Numbered from the stretch's first letter, positions 17,032-26,537 are shown. The stretch: 59,239 nucleotides of DNA from Halopiger djelfimassiliensis (GCF_000455365.1 NZ_HG315686.1:259288-318526), one strand, 5' to 3'. Notes: generated by a model not told the origin, from the letters alone. A program made the numbers and translations.

Positions 17032-17763
17032 TTAGATGACTTCGTCGAAGTCGTGGTGGCCGTGGATGTCGACGCCCTCGTCGGTGATCTCACAGAGGAA
17101 GACGCCGTTGCCGGAGCCGGTGTCGCGCTCGGCTGCGGACTTGATACCGCGGGCGGCGACCGTCGTCGCCTCGTCGTTGGACATGTCCTCCTCGTAGGCC
17201 TGTTCCAGGTGGCCGTACGCGAGTTGCATTCCGGAGCCGGTGACGGTGTAATCGTCCTCCATGACGCCGCCGGCGGGGTCGATACTGTAAACGTGGCTCC
17301 CCTCCTCGTCGACGCCACCCAGAATCGGGTGGATGGCGAAGAACGGGCCGCCGCGGGCGAAGTTACCCGCAAGCGTCGCCAGCGCATCGATGCTCATCCC
17401 TTCCCCGCGCCGGGATTCGTAGAGGTTGACCTCGGCACGGAGGCTCGAGATGAACGACTGGGCGCCGCCGACGCTGCCGACCATCGTCAGGGCGGCGGTG
17501 GGGTGGATCTGTTCGACCTTCTGGACGTTCTTGTTCGAGACGAACCGGCCCCCGAGGCTCGCGCGCATGTCCGTCGCGATGACGACGCCGTCGGCGGTGG
17601 AGATGCCGATCGTCGTCGTTCCGGTCTTGTTGACGTTGTCGAGATCGGCGCGCGTGAGATCGTTTCGGGGCATCGAACCCACTTCGGGCTCGTAGGGGTT
17701 CGGATTATCGGCCAGCTGGTCGACCGTACGGGAGAAATCCGAGTCGTGTTGCGGTGCTCGCAT
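17032..17763 (-). CDS. psmB: Proteasome beta subunit
   Basis: A 243-residue N-terminal-nucleophile hydrolase, the catalytic subunit of the archaeal 20S proteasome. A 48-residue propeptide ends at KTG and is removed to expose Thr49 (TTTIGIS). Catalytic-site partners follow in the usual places (GVVIATDMRAS, GNGVFLCEITDEG). ATG 17763 (MRAPQHDSDF) is chosen because a TATA box (17787-17797) lies about 27 bases upstream, giving a leaderless mRNA; the open frame to 17808 is upstream of that signal. Confidence 0.96.
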   Translation of the reverse strand: MRAPQHDSDFSRTVDQLADNPNPYEPEVGSMPRNDLTRADLDNVNKTGTTTIGISTADGVVIATDMRASLGGRFVSNKNVQKVEQIHPTAALTMVGSVGGAQSFISSLRAEVNLYESRRGEGMSIDALATLAGNFARGGPFFAIHPILGGVDEEGSHVYSIDPAGGVMEDDYTVTGSGMQLAYGHLEQAYEEDMSNDEATTVAARGIKSAAERDTGSGNGVFLCEITDEGVDIHGHHDFDEVI

Positions 17764-17786
17764 TGACCGAAGGGTACGACCGGCAC

Positions 17787-17797
17787 GATATAAAACA
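17787..17797 (-). promoter_or_regulatory. TATA box of psmB
   Basis: TGTTTTATATCG on the minus strand is centred about 27 bases from the psmB ATG, placing transcription start at or next to the start codon. Confidence 0.6.
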
Positions 17798-17927
17798 CCG
17801 GCGGTCACTGTCTTCGTTTCCGCTTCCGACGGTGGTCGTCCGTGCGCCGCTCGAGCGGCCTCAGCTACCGTGTCCGCGGCCGACTCCGGCGGCTCGACGG
17901 CTATCGGGATCGAGAAATCGAGTTACT

Positions 17928-18098
17928 TCATGGCTGGGCGGCTTCGTAGGCACCCTCGACGTTCTCGAGGAGCCGGTGGACGGGCAGGGTGAACCCGGCT
18001 TGCCGGGCGGCGATTGCGAGTGGCATTGCGGCGATACCGACCACAATGCACAGCTGGTACAGTGCGAACAGGGTCGCGCGGTACACGCGGGTTATCAT
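17928..18098 (-). CDS. Small membrane protein
   Basis: A 56-residue protein (MITRVYRATLFALYQLCIVV...) with one long hydrophobic stretch at residues 8-33 that could span the membrane, and a C-terminal amphipathic tail with HRLLENVEGAYEAAQP. A TATA box (TATATAAG complement, 18130-18137) lies about 35 bases upstream. Similar short single-span proteins are common in haloarchaea; function unknown. Confidence 0.68.
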   Translation of the reverse strand: MITRVYRATLFALYQLCIVVGIAAMPLAIAARQAGFTLPVHRLLENVEGAYEAAQP

Positions 18099-18426
18099 CA
18101 GCGTACAGCCGTGGGTCAGACGCAGGGCGTATATAAGCTTTCTTGAAGCTCGATATTTATAATGTTTATTAATTATGTATTGGGACGACGCCGTCGTGCG
18201 ATTCAAATCCAGTTTCGACCCGGACAACTGCAGGTGCACTCGCGGCGAAATCCGGCTATGCAGGCGGCAATCGACACGCCCGATTCCCGTAACTTATGCT
18301 AATTATTCGACTCGCGTGCGCGCTCCGCCGGACTGCTCGCCGACGTGTTCGATACCCAACCGGTATCGCCACCTCGAGGCGGGGACGAACCGCAAAGCAG
18401 GAAACCCCCCAGACCGACCACGACGT

Positions 18427-18780
18427 ATGGGCAATTATCTCGTCGCGATGGAAGCTGCATGGCTCGTTCGTGACGTCGAGGAGATCGACGACGCGATCGG
18501 CGTCGCCGTCAGCGAAGCCGGGAAACGACTCAACAGCGAAGACATGGACTACGTCGAGGTCGAGGTCGGCGCGACGGGCTGTCCCGCCTGTGGCGAACCC
18601 TTCGACTCCGCATTTATCGCGGCCGACACCGCGCTCGTCGGACTCGCGCTCGAGATGGAAGTCTTCAACGCCGACGGCGAGGAACACGCCTCGCGGATCG
18701 CAAAGAGCGAAGTCGGCGGCGCGCTTCGGGACGTCCCCCTGACGGTCGTCGAAGTCGTCGAAGTCCCCGACGACGAGTAA
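18427..18780 (+). CDS. UPF0212 (DUF555) family protein
   Basis: A 117-residue archaeal protein of unknown function, recognised from [20 protein letters not shown] and the [21 protein letters not shown] segment. The CPAC pair may bind metal. ATG 18427 is used; the frame upstream has no family similarity. It is followed 66 bases later by an XRE-CBS regulator on the same strand with its own promoter. The 328 bases before it (18099-18426) hold only promoters. Confidence 0.9.
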   Translation: MGNYLVAMEAAWLVRDVEEIDDAIGVAVSEAGKRLNSEDMDYVEVEVGATGCPACGEPFDSAFIAADTALVGLALEMEVFNADGEEHASRIAKSEVGGALRDVPLTVVEVVEVPDDE

Positions 18781-18820
18781 CGGCGGCCGGTTCGGGGATC
18801 GAACGCGACCCAAAGCTCTT

Positions 18821-18829
18821 TCTATAACC
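18821..18829 (+). promoter_or_regulatory. TATA box of the XRE-CBS regulator
   Basis: TCTATAACC is centred about 23 bases before ATG 18847, fitting a leaderless transcript. Confidence 0.55.
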
Positions 18830-18846
18830 CGTGGTTATTGACACGT

Positions 18847-19386
18847 ATGGAACTCCCAACGCCTGCCGACCTCCGTCAGCGCCGCACCGAACTCGGGCTG
18901 ACCCAGAGCGAACTCGCCGATAAGGCCGACGTCTCCCAGCCGTTGATCGCCCGTATCGAAGGCGGTGACGTCGACCCACGCCTCTCGACGCTCCGGCGGA
19001 TCGTCAACGCCCTGGAGAAAGCCGAAAGCGACGTCATCCGCGCCGCTGACCTGATGAACGAGGCGGTCGTGAGCGTCTCTCCCGACGATCCGGTTAGCGA
19101 AGCCGCCCGGAAGATGGAGGCGGAAGCCTACTCGCAACTGGCCGTCATTCAGGACGGGATCCCCGTGGGCTCGATCAGCCAGAGCGACCTCGTTCATCTC
19201 GACTCGGAAGCGCGGGACGAACCCGTCGAGGAACACATGAGCGAGAGCTTTCCGACCGTCTCGAAAGACGCCACGCTAGACGAGATCAGTAACCTGCTCG
19301 AGCACTACAAGGCCGTGATGATCACCGAAGCCGGTGAAACCGTCGGGATCATCACCGAAGCCGACATCGCCTCGCGATTCTCCTGA
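18847..19386 (+). CDS. XRE-type helix-turn-helix regulator with CBS pair
   Basis: A 179-residue protein. Residues 5-60 are a Cro/XRE helix-turn-helix (RTELGLTQSELADKADVSQP, then LIARIEGGDVDPRLSTLRRI); residues 65-179 are two CBS motifs (LMNEAVVSVSPDDPVSEAAR; EHMSESFPTVSKDATLDEIS) that in other proteins bind adenine nucleotides. This architecture is conserved in archaea and suggests a regulator sensing energy state. ATG 18847 is chosen by its TATA distance rather than an in-frame TTG at 18838. Confidence 0.93.
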   Translation: MELPTPADLRQRRTELGLTQSELADKADVSQPLIARIEGGDVDPRLSTLRRIVNALEKAESDVIRAADLMNEAVVSVSPDDPVSEAARKMEAEAYSQLAVIQDGIPVGSISQSDLVHLDSEARDEPVEEHMSESFPTVSKDATLDEISNLLEHYKAVMITEAGETVGIITEADIASRFS

Positions 19387-19737
19387 GCGTCGACCCCGTC
19401 CCAATACTGTCACGTTTCGGTTATCGGTCGAGAAGAGTGGTGCTTTTATCGATCACGGTATGGATTCGGCAGATAGAACTCGGCCGACGAAACGTCCTGT
19501 CTCCCGCGGAAGTACTTTTGCGGCGAGTGCCGGCGGTTGAGGGACGACGGCCGACCAACGCCGCTCGAGTTTCCAGCACTGAACCGCAGCGGTTCGTTCA
19601 CTACTGGTGCTCGCAACGATAGTGTTGGTCGGCACCGTCGCGGTCGCGAGTATGGCTGTTCGGCGCGGACTCGAGCGACGCGACGCCGTTCGCCGCAATC
19701 TCCACTTTTTTCCACTCGTCGCGTCAAGTAGGCCCAG
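19387..19737. other. Intergenic region without recognised gene
   Basis: No open frame here has coding character. It contains AT-rich spots such as GTGCTTTTATCG (19441-19452) and CCACTTTTTTCC (about 19704-19715); the second could be the promoter of the aldo/keto reductase downstream. Confidence 0.5.
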
Positions 19738-20751
19738 ATGACCCAGTCCCTTGCAGAGATCGACCTCGACTTCGTCCCGCTCGGTCGTACCGGTATCCAG
19801 ACGAGCGAACTCCAGTTCGGAACGTGGCGCTTCGGCCGGACGACGGAGGAGGGAACCCTCGAGATCAGCGAGGACAGGGCTCACGACCTGCTCGATACCT
19901 ACGCCGAGGCCGGTGGCCGGTACATCGACACCGCGGACGTCTACGGTGGCGGTGACAGCGAACGATGGATCGGCGACTGGCTTGCCGACCGCGACCGAGA
20001 ACGCTACACGATCGCCTCGAAACTGTACTGGCAGATCCGCGACGGCGACCCGAACAGTCGCGGCACCAACCGCAAGAACGTTCGCCACCGCGTCGACGCC
20101 GTTCTCGATCGACTCGATACCGAGTACATCGACGTCCTCTATATCCACCGGTGGGACGACGAGACGCCGACTCGAGAGCTGATGAAAACCCTGAACGGGA
20201 TCGTCGAATCGGGGAACGTCCACTACCTCGGTGCCTCCACGCTGCGTCCGAACGCGTGGAAAGTCGCCCGCGCGAACGCGATCGCCGAGGCCAACGGCTG
20301 GGAGCCGTTTACCGTCCTGCAGCCGCGGTACAACCTCGTCGACCGCGAGATCGAGGGCGATTACCTCGAATTCGCTCGCCAGCGCAACCTCGCGGTCTGT
20401 CCGTGGAGCCCGCTCGGGCAGGGCTTTTTGACCGGCAAGTACGCCCGCGACGAGGACCTCCCGGACGAGTCGAAGGCCGCCGAATCGAGCCGGTTCAGGG
20501 ACTCCTACCTGACCGACGAGAACTTCGACGTCCACGACGAACTCGAGGCGGTCGCCGAGGAGGTCGACGCCTCGCCCGCACAGGTCGCGCTCGCGTGGCA
20601 CCTGCATCGGGACGGCATCTCCGCACCGATCGTGGGCGCACGGACCGTCGAGCAGCTTACGGAGAACCTCGCGGCCGCGACGATCGACCTCTCGCCGGCA
20701 CAGGTCGACCGGTTGACGGCGGCGAAGCCGGGACCGTACGACACCCTGTAG
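19738..20751 (+). CDS. Aldo/keto reductase
   Basis: A 337-residue (alpha/beta)8 NADPH-dependent reductase. Catalytic residues of the superfamily are visible: Asp and Tyr in YIDTADVYGGGDSE, Lys in TIASKLYW, His in LYIHRWDDE. Cofactor-binding segments near the end (CPWSPLGQGFLTGKY, APIVGARTVEQL) are standard. A second, more distant member lies at 36039-37013. Substrate unknown. Confidence 0.92.
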   Translation: MTQSLAEIDLDFVPLGRTGIQTSELQFGTWRFGRTTEEGTLEISEDRAHDLLDTYAEAGGRYIDTADVYGGGDSERWIGDWLADRDRERYTIASKLYWQIRDGDPNSRGTNRKNVRHRVDAVLDRLDTEYIDVLYIHRWDDETPTRELMKTLNGIVESGNVHYLGASTLRPNAWKVARANAIAEANGWEPFTVLQPRYNLVDREIEGDYLEFARQRNLAVCPWSPLGQGFLTGKYARDEDLPDESKAAESSRFRDSYLTDENFDVHDELEAVAEEVDASPAQVALAWHLHRDGISAPIVGARTVEQLTENLAAATIDLSPAQVDRLTAAKPGPYDTL

Positions 20752-20844
20752 ACGCTCGCGGCGCTCGGCTGACACACAGCGACGCCGTTGCTCGAGCCAG
20801 AAGCAGACGCGACCGTGATTTCCTTCTGTTTTCGACTCGCGTCG

Positions 20845-21117
20845 TTACGCGTGTTGTTCGATCAGGCCCTCGAGCGTCGCCCGGTCCTGTGCGCCGACCA
20901 CCCGCTCGACCGGCTGGCCGTCGGCGGAGAGGACGAGCGTCGGGACGCCGCGAGCGCCCAACTGCTGGGCGAGGCGCTGGTGGTGATCGACGTCGACTTC
21001 GGCGACCGCGGCGTCAGTGTCCGCAGCGAGGGCGTCGATCGTCCCCTCGAGAATCTGACAGGTATCACACCAGCCGGTATAGCAGTCCACGAGGACCACG
21101 TCGTGGTCGCCGATCAT
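20845..21117 (-). CDS. Thioredoxin-like protein
   Basis: A 90-residue single thioredoxin fold with active site WCDTC (residues 16-20) and the cis-proline segment GVPTLVLSADGQ. The WC-DT-C dipeptide differs from the WCGPC of classical thioredoxins, so its redox potential and partner may differ. A TATA-like TTTTATTAG lies about 25 bases upstream. Confidence 0.88.
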   Translation of the reverse strand: MIGDHDVVLVDCYTGWCDTCQILEGTIDALAADTDAAVAEVDVDHHQRLAQQLGARGVPTLVLSADGQPVERVVGAQDRATLEGLIEQHA

Positions 21118-21946
21118 CTCGTCTAGGTGGCCCCAACTAATAAAACATATTTGACATAGAGGTCATCTCAATCATCGGCGCTTACGCCTACGAACAGATA
21201 ATATACGGCGAGGAAGTAACCAAAATAAAAAATAATCGTCATAACAGTAGATAGTAGCGCAATCTCTTTATTCAGATACAGCGTTGAACTGAATCGGACG
21301 ATTCGGTAACGACAGATGCGGTACTGAACGCACTGTTAGTGATGGACGAGCGGCGGTCATCGAACCGTCTCGTGGTTGGGCCAGTGAAATGGTTGATGAC
21401 CGCCACTCTCTGAGAGGGGCTGGAGCCAGATGTGGGTCAGGGTTGTATGCACTACCACTTCCTACCGACAGTAGAATTCGACTACTCCAAACGGATGCTG
21501 AACGCTCCAGTCAAATATTCCGACACAAAGAAAGAATCGGGAAGCCGGTTGCAACCGGGACGATTCACCTGAGTGGGCGGAACTCTTCAGCTCCACATTC
21601 ACAGGATTGGACTCCGATCGGGCGGATTCGTCCATCTGCGAGCACTCTCGCTGCGTATGCTGAATCACAGCATCTACAGACAGCCACAATCCGATTGTGG
21701 TCGCCCATGGCGATCACCCCACTATCTAAAGAGGGAGCGACATCTTCAACCCCCTCTGCTAAGTCCTACGGAGGTCGTCTGCGGAAGACATTCGTCTCCA
21801 CACGCTATACGGGTACTGAACAATTCGATCTTAGCCAGCCAGATGAACACTCTGTCTGTGAACGTATCAAGTAATGGGTTCACTTCATCGTCACTAGTAT
21901 CGAATACGCTTTTGCCTCCGAAGAGCTGAAAAATTGGTACTAGTAT
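21118..21946. other. Gene-poor, lower-GC stretch at the start of an accessory patch
   Basis: The 829 bases have clearly lower GC than their surroundings. Short runs such as EWAELFSSTFTGLDSDRADS (frame through about 21572-21631) look protein-like but are cut by stops, so decayed genes are possible. I could not identify a parent family and call no gene. Confidence 0.45.
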
Positions 21947-22390
21947 TTAAGTGCGAGTAGGAGTGTGCTCGGGGGTATCGGCCCTGTTGTTAGCGTAGGC
22001 ATTATAGGCCGAGAGGGCAGCCGTAATCAGTCCGCCGGCGGCGGTGGTTGTCGCAAGTACGCCGCTTCCCATGTCGATGACCGCCGGCGAGACGAGCGCC
22101 CAGAGCCCGAGTAGCGTGGTCAGCGAGGCGATGCCGACGCTCGCCAGCCGGTCCCGCGACAGACGGACGAAATTGTAGCCGGCGAGCAGGAAGATTGCCG
22201 TGCCGGTGAGGGTATCGTTCCAGATCGCCGCCTCTGTGGCCTCGAACATGAACGGATAGGCGACGAGTCCCAGTCCGGCTAGGGCGACAATCGCGCTCAC
22301 CCACTGCATCGTGTCCGTGTTGAGGGTGTTGTGGCGACGGTCGGTCTCAGTGGTCCGATTCGCTTCTGAATCGGTCGGTGTGTCACTCAT
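21947..22390 (-). CDS. SPW-repeat-like membrane protein
   Basis: A 147-residue protein with four hydrophobic segments forming two similar halves (WVSAIVALAGLGLVAYPFMF and LTTLLGLWALVSPAVIDMGS), the layout of SPW-repeat membrane proteins. The N-terminal 35 residues are polar. ATG 22390 (MSDTPTDSEAN) is preferred to 22423. The second half retains the Ser-Pro of the family motif, the first does not. Function unknown. Confidence 0.75.
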   Translation of the reverse strand: MSDTPTDSEANRTTETDRRHNTLNTDTMQWVSAIVALAGLGLVAYPFMFEATEAAIWNDTLTGTAIFLLAGYNFVRLSRDRLASVGIASLTTLLGLWALVSPAVIDMGSGVLATTTAAGGLITAALSAYNAYANNRADTPEHTPTRT

Positions 22391-22481
22391 AGTGGCCTCT
22401 ACAACTCGTGAATCGGCTGGCAAACAAAGGGGCAGTGGCTGCGCTCGCCGGGACCACCCGCTAGTCGATTGTGCCTGCTGA

Positions 22482-22955
22482 TCAATTCTTCACCTGTCTC
22501 TGAACGATACCTAGACGTGTGTATATACTGAGAAACCACCCAGATTTTGTTGACATCCAGGGTTTGTTCCCGTACCCTCTGGCCGTGATGATTCCCTCAT
22601 TGTACTCTTCTGCCCACTCTATGAGGACGTGAAAGGTGGCAAACGACTGCTGAGATTCGTCGAGAACTGTAGCCTCAAGCAGTTCTGTATCGTACCCCGT
22701 GTCAATGAGCGACGCGTAGCCGCCGGCGATTACTCCGATCGCGTAGAGTGACCCAGTTTCGGTACGAGCCGGTTGCACAAACTCCAGTTCGAGTACTTTC
22801 CCCTCGCCGTGTGGTTCGTTTTCGATCACCTCAACATCCTCGCGCTCGATCTCTAACTTCTCCTCGATGATGGGCGTCGAAAATCTCGTCGTACCGGATC
22901 GTCGGCCGTTTCGCACTGCCGTTGTCCTCGAGTTCGACGAGTCCGTAATCAGCAA
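22482..22955 (-). pseudogene. Truncated hypothetical gene (DUF8159-like part) fused to foreign 5' sequence
   Basis: The 157-codon frame has a coherent middle (residues about 29-135: IIEEKLEIEREDVEVIENEP, IGVIAGGYASLIDTGYDTEL, VLIEWAEEYNEGIITARGYG) resembling a domain of haloarchaeal lipoproteins that I recall as DUF8159. Its first about 28 residues are an out-of-frame reading of a different gene fragment (see 22873-22959), and the expected lipoprotein signal is absent. The C-terminus after YGN also departs from the family. Most likely a truncated remnant. The family name is uncertain. Confidence 0.5.
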
Positions 22956-22959
22956 ACTC
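22873..22959 (-). pseudogene. C-terminal fragment of a winged-helix regulator
   Basis: In a frame overlapping the start of the preceding entry, 29 codons read EFADYGLVELEDNGSAKRPT then IRYDEIFDA, the typical last wing and tail of small haloarchaeal HTH regulators (HVO_A0114-type). Nothing upstream continues the domain; it begins where AT-rich sequence and a TnpB-end-like hairpin start. It is a fragment. Confidence 0.5.
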
Positions 22960-23002
22960 GTTCCCAGTGGTTTATATTATTAGACACGGAGCGGGCGCGA
23001 TA

Positions 23003-23032
23003 CCATGACCTTCAGGCCGTGGGGGATGTCAA
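23003..23032 (+). repeat. TnpB-element right-end-like hairpin
   Basis: CCATG-ACCTTCAGGC-CGTGG followed by GGGATGTCAA has the same hairpin plus GATGTCA arrangement as the right end of the intact element at 12442-12470, but no tnpB gene is attached. A scar of a lost IS1341-type element. Confidence 0.5.
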
Positions 23033-23109
23033 TACGGGTGGCGCTACGAACGACGGTCTGAAAACGGCTCGGGAACCGGAAGCGGCGAGCCACACCCTCA
23101 TTCACGGGT

Positions 23110-23757
23110 TCAGAGAACTCGGAACACCCGCACCGTGTCGCGCTTACCGGGTTCGCAGAGGAGTTGGGCGACGTTCAGGTCCGAGAACTCGTTTTTCCAG
23201 TCGCAGTGGTAAAGTGGGAAGTCGTCGTTGATTAGACTCACTTCGTGCCCCTCGCGGCCACACTGGGGGCTGTTGCCCTCGTTCTCGGCGGTTATCAGTA
23301 GCTCGGAAGAGACCCGCGCCAACTCCTTGAACACCCACTTGTTGTCGGGGTGGACGTGCTGGAGCGTCTCGACCGAGTAGATCACGTCGAACGCGTCGTC
23401 CGGGAACTCGGGCAGGAGGTCTTCGATAGCGCCGGTGTGGAAGGCTCCAGTCCGGGCCAGCCGGGGGTAGTGGTCGGCCATTACGTCAAACGACTCGTCG
23501 TTGATGTCGATGCCGGACAAGTTTTCGTACCCACAGTCCAAGAGGTGCGCGAGGTGGCGACCGGAGCTACACCCCACTTCCAGAATTTCGGCGTCGCTGG
23601 CCATGTAGTGGTCGAGCACTGCCGCGAGAGTTTCTGTGATCTCGTTCTGTCCGATTCCGGCGTAGTAGCCCGGCGAGAACTCACCGGAGCGGTTGGCCCA
23701 GTACTCGTGGTTCTCCTCGGGGACCACGGCTTCGTCGGTATCGTCTCCCGGTTTCAT
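23110..23757 (-). CDS. Class I SAM-dependent methyltransferase
   Basis: A 215-residue methyltransferase with SAM-binding motif I (ILEVGCSSGRHLAHL), motif II acidic residue (LSGIDINDES), motif IV region (DVIYSVETLQHVHPDNKW) and a C-terminal half with CGREGHEVSLI. ATG 23757 (MKPGDDTDEA) is preferred; the frame continues to 23859. It sits alone in the accessory patch. Such stand-alone genes often modify cell-surface sugars or small molecules; the substrate is unknown. Confidence 0.85.
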   Translation of the reverse strand: MKPGDDTDEAVVPEENHEYWANRSGEFSPGYYAGIGQNEITETLAAVLDHYMASDAEILEVGCSSGRHLAHLLDCGYENLSGIDINDESFDVMADHYPRLARTGAFHTGAIEDLLPEFPDDAFDVIYSVETLQHVHPDNKWVFKELARVSSELLITAENEGNSPQCGREGHEVSLINDDFPLYHCDWKNEFSDLNVAQLLCEPGKRDTVRVFRVL

Positions 23758-23935
23758 ACGTGAACCCACGCGGTCGGCGAGTAAAGGGTTCGCGATACCG
23801 TCAGACGAGATTCCGATAACTCCCGTGGTCAGAAAATGTGCCTCAACGACCGTGTTCATGATCGACTTCGTCTCCGCCCCGCTCGCTCGGACTGCTCTCG
23901 TACCGTGAAGAGCTGAGGCAACCGAAACCGGCAGC

Positions 23936-24067
23936 GTGACTGAGAAGGGGGGTTTACCGCTCGAGTCGGCCGACGCACGTGAACTGCTTGCTGAGATCAG
24001 TGCAACCCGCAGCTGGGACGCAAACAGCTACGTCCAGCGGGTTCGCTCGCTTCTCGAGGATACCTGA
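23936..24067 (+). CDS. Possible small protein or gene fragment
   Basis: A GTG-started 43-codon frame whose tail, ESADARELLAEISATRSWDA then NSYVQRVRSLLEDT, looks like a genuine helical acidic protein segment. No family recognised; it may be the 3' remnant of a larger gene. The DNA from 24068 to 24333 shows nothing convincing. Confidence 0.3.
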   Translation: MTEKGGLPLESADARELLAEISATRSWDANSYVQRVRSLLEDT

Positions 24068-24337
24068 CAGCGACCGCGCCCCGACTCATCCGGTTGTCGA
24101 ACCGGAGACCCTTCTCACGCGAGGCAACCGATTTCGCAGCGCGGATCTCACCCAACAAATCATGCGGTCGGTAGCTGTGTTGGGTACTACACGGAAGCGG
24201 GTCCCATCACACCTACTCCGGGCGTCGAGGGAGTCGTCTGGAACACTGCGAAGGTAACGACGTTCTCAGCAACTCAATATTTCAATCTCATAAGAGTTCG
24301 GTCGAACCCATGCAGGGACTCCGGACCGTTGGCCATA

Positions 24338-24761
24338 TTGACATCCTCCCGCGCCTAAAGTCGCGGGAATCCGCAAAGCGGAGTCCAAGGTTGTGCGTTT
24401 CCTCGGGAGCGAAGTACGCTTTCGCGTCCTCCCTTCGACGGTGCCCGCCCAATTATTACCGAAGGCGTGGTGTACAGCGCGTACAGCCCTGTCAACGGGG
24501 CCTTCCCCCGGACGCGCCGGGCACTTCAACACGGAACACCGCGTTCCGTTCCACGGCAGGGTGTTCAGCCTGCTGGGTACCGCCATTCGCGTCCGACCCG
24601 TGGCGGGCTGGTTCGGTCGGATTTGTTACCACGCGAGAAGTCAGAGCGAAGCTCTGGTGTGGTCGAAGACCGCATTTCTCGACGTGGGAACTCCGGTACT
24701 GGCGTCTACGGGATACAGCCCAATCATGCTTACGCACGTATCCACGGTCTGAAGGCCGTGG
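24338..24761 (-). mobile_element. Decayed or non-autonomous IS1341-type element remnant
   Basis: Read on the minus strand this begins with a perfect hairpin (24742-24761, CCACGG/CCGTGG with an eight-base loop) like the left end of the intact element and ends with GGATTCCCGCGACTTTAGGC, hairpin CGCGGG/CCCGCG (24348-24367) and GGATGTCAA. The 400 bases between contain no full tnpB frame; cysteine pairs and catalytic motifs were not found. It is either a deletion derivative that still carries an RNA scaffold or a degraded copy. Confidence 0.55.
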
Positions 24762-24852
24762 CATTGTGCTGTTCCTCCTGTAACAGGATACAACTACTGT
24801 CCGACAACATTAGTAACGTTCATTTCTTTTTCTCTGAAGGAAGCTGGTGGCT

Positions 24853-26199
24853 ATGAAGCTCAACCGACGACGGTTCCTCGAGACCGGACTTGTGGTAAGC
24901 GGAGTCGGACTCACGAAGACGGTGGGTGCGCAGGATGAGGACCACTACCGACCTGGCGGTCCATGGGCACCGAACGAGCAGGCTATCAATTACAACGGCT
25001 ATCTCACCAACGACGAGCTCGGCAAGCGACTCCAACAAATCGACAAGCGTAGCGACCGTATCGCTCTCGAGCAAATCGGCGCGTCCGCGGGACGTGGTGA
25101 TCCAATCTGGGAAGTGACTGTCGGCGATGGGAACGAGAACGTTCACATTATCAACCAGATTCACGGCGACGAGCCGACTGGTGCAGCGGCGATGGTGAAA
25201 ATCCTACAGACACTCGCGAACGGCTCTGCACCAGCGATCGAAACGATTCTGGATAACCTAACGATCACGATCATCCCGCGGGTGAATCCCGACGGCGCGA
25301 ACTTCGTCGGCGATGACGGAGTCGGAACGGATGGCGAACTCCGGCAGCGACGCCAGAACACGACGGAGTGGACCGAGGGGGATTCGCGGTATATCAATGC
25401 CAACTCCTACGGGCACGGTTTGGAGGTCCCCGGATACGATCTGAACCGGAGCTTCAGTATCGACCCAGACTACACGCCGTTCGACGAACCGGAAGAGTGG
25501 TGGTCGGTCCGCGATGAGGAAGCAAACCTCGCTGCGCTGAATATGCCCGTCGATGAGGTGCCGCTCGAGCCCGAGGACGGGATGCCCTACGATGAGCTCT
25601 GGAACGTCGGTCTGAACATCAATCCGGAGACGCAGGCGGTAACGAAGTCCTTCCTCGAAGCCGACCCCGACTGGGCGATCACGCACCATCACCAGAACGC
25701 GACCATCGATCCAGAGTCGGCTGCCCAGGGCGGCCCCGAATGGCAGTCGATCATGAGCGTGATGGCTCCGTTCGGACCGACGTACGCTGGGCTCGATGGC
25801 GTTGACTATCGATCGTACGTTGGGGAGGGGAATCCGTTCCTGTCCGTCGACACACAGACGCGCTCCCTGCAGCTTAGCGGGTTGGTTGCCGATCAGATGG
25901 AGCAATTCGGTCGGGGCCGATTCAATACGATCACGCGGTACGGCTACGGTCCCCTCTGGGGATCGTACCTCGACTCGCTCTGCCCGCAGACCGACGCTGC
26001 GGGGGCGCTCTATGAAGTCTCACATCAGAGTGACAGCCGCGGACACAAGGCCCGCGGGACGATGGTGAAGGTAACCGTCGAAGGGATCATGGCCACGTTC
26101 GAACGGATCGCAGACGGATCGATCCACGACGTCGACGAGATGACGTACTTCGATCTCCCGCTCAGCGAAGGGATCGAAAACCCACACGACAACCGCTAA
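24853..26199 (+). CDS. Tat-exported M14-family zinc carboxypeptidase
   Basis: A 448-residue protein with a Tat signal (MKLNRRRFLETGLVVSGVG, cleavage near VGA). The M14 zinc motif HGDE (HxxE) is at about residue 103, the third ligand is probably in AITHHHQNA (about 278), and the catalytic Glu is likely in GALYEVSHQS (about 390). The segment NVHIINQIHGDEPTGAAAMV is typical. It should act outside the cell on peptides. A GTG two codons upstream is an alternative start. It follows directly on the IS remnant and has an AT-rich upstream region (TTCATTTCTTTTTCTC). Confidence 0.87.
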   Translation: MKLNRRRFLETGLVVSGVGLTKTVGAQDEDHYRPGGPWAPNEQAINYNGYLTNDELGKRLQQIDKRSDRIALEQIGASAGRGDPIWEVTVGDGNENVHIINQIHGDEPTGAAAMVKILQTLANGSAPAIETILDNLTITIIPRVNPDGANFVGDDGVGTDGELRQRRQNTTEWTEGDSRYINANSYGHGLEVPGYDLNRSFSIDPDYTPFDEPEEWWSVRDEEANLAALNMPVDEVPLEPEDGMPYDELWNVGLNINPETQAVTKSFLEADPDWAITHHHQNATIDPESAAQGGPEWQSIMSVMAPFGPTYAGLDGVDYRSYVGEGNPFLSVDTQTRSLQLSGLVADQMEQFGRGRFNTITRYGYGPLWGSYLDSLCPQTDAAGALYEVSHQSDSRGHKARGTMVKVTVEGIMATFERIADGSIHDVDEMTYFDLPLSEGIENPHDNR

Positions 26200-26537
26200 C
26201 GACCGTTCCACAAGGTTCGGCTGAAACTCCGGTTTCTTAGACCAGCACAGCCTGCACACGAATCGATTTCCGTCGACCGCCAATAGCCCTCTCCCCTCCC
26301 GGAGTCGACGGAACAGGAGAGCGAACGGATACTCGAGCCAGAATTACGGGCACCATGAGAGCATCGACAGGACTGCGTTTGGGAGTCGGGTGGGCCATCG
26401 TCGGTGGCTCGTTGTACGGAGCGTACGCGCTTCTCCCACCCCTCAAGGGGTGGGTTTCCGCGCTGTGCGACTGTGATCGCACGATCGTATTGAAAATAGC
26501 TGAAACGTGCTCGACGACTCGAGAACGCCGAATCCCC
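26200..26537. other. Intergenic region with one strong hairpin
   Basis: No convincing gene. At 26435-26454 there is a perfect 8-bp hairpin (CCCACCCC-TCAA-GGGGTGGG); on the minus strand it reads as a TnpB-element end hairpin. It may also act as a terminator between the two converging genes. Confidence 0.5.

Noticed and set aside
21389-21874. A 161-codon plus-strand frame in the accessory patch
   Set aside because: Its composition is not haloarchaeal-acidic and protein-like runs appear in a different, interrupted frame, so no single gene is supported.
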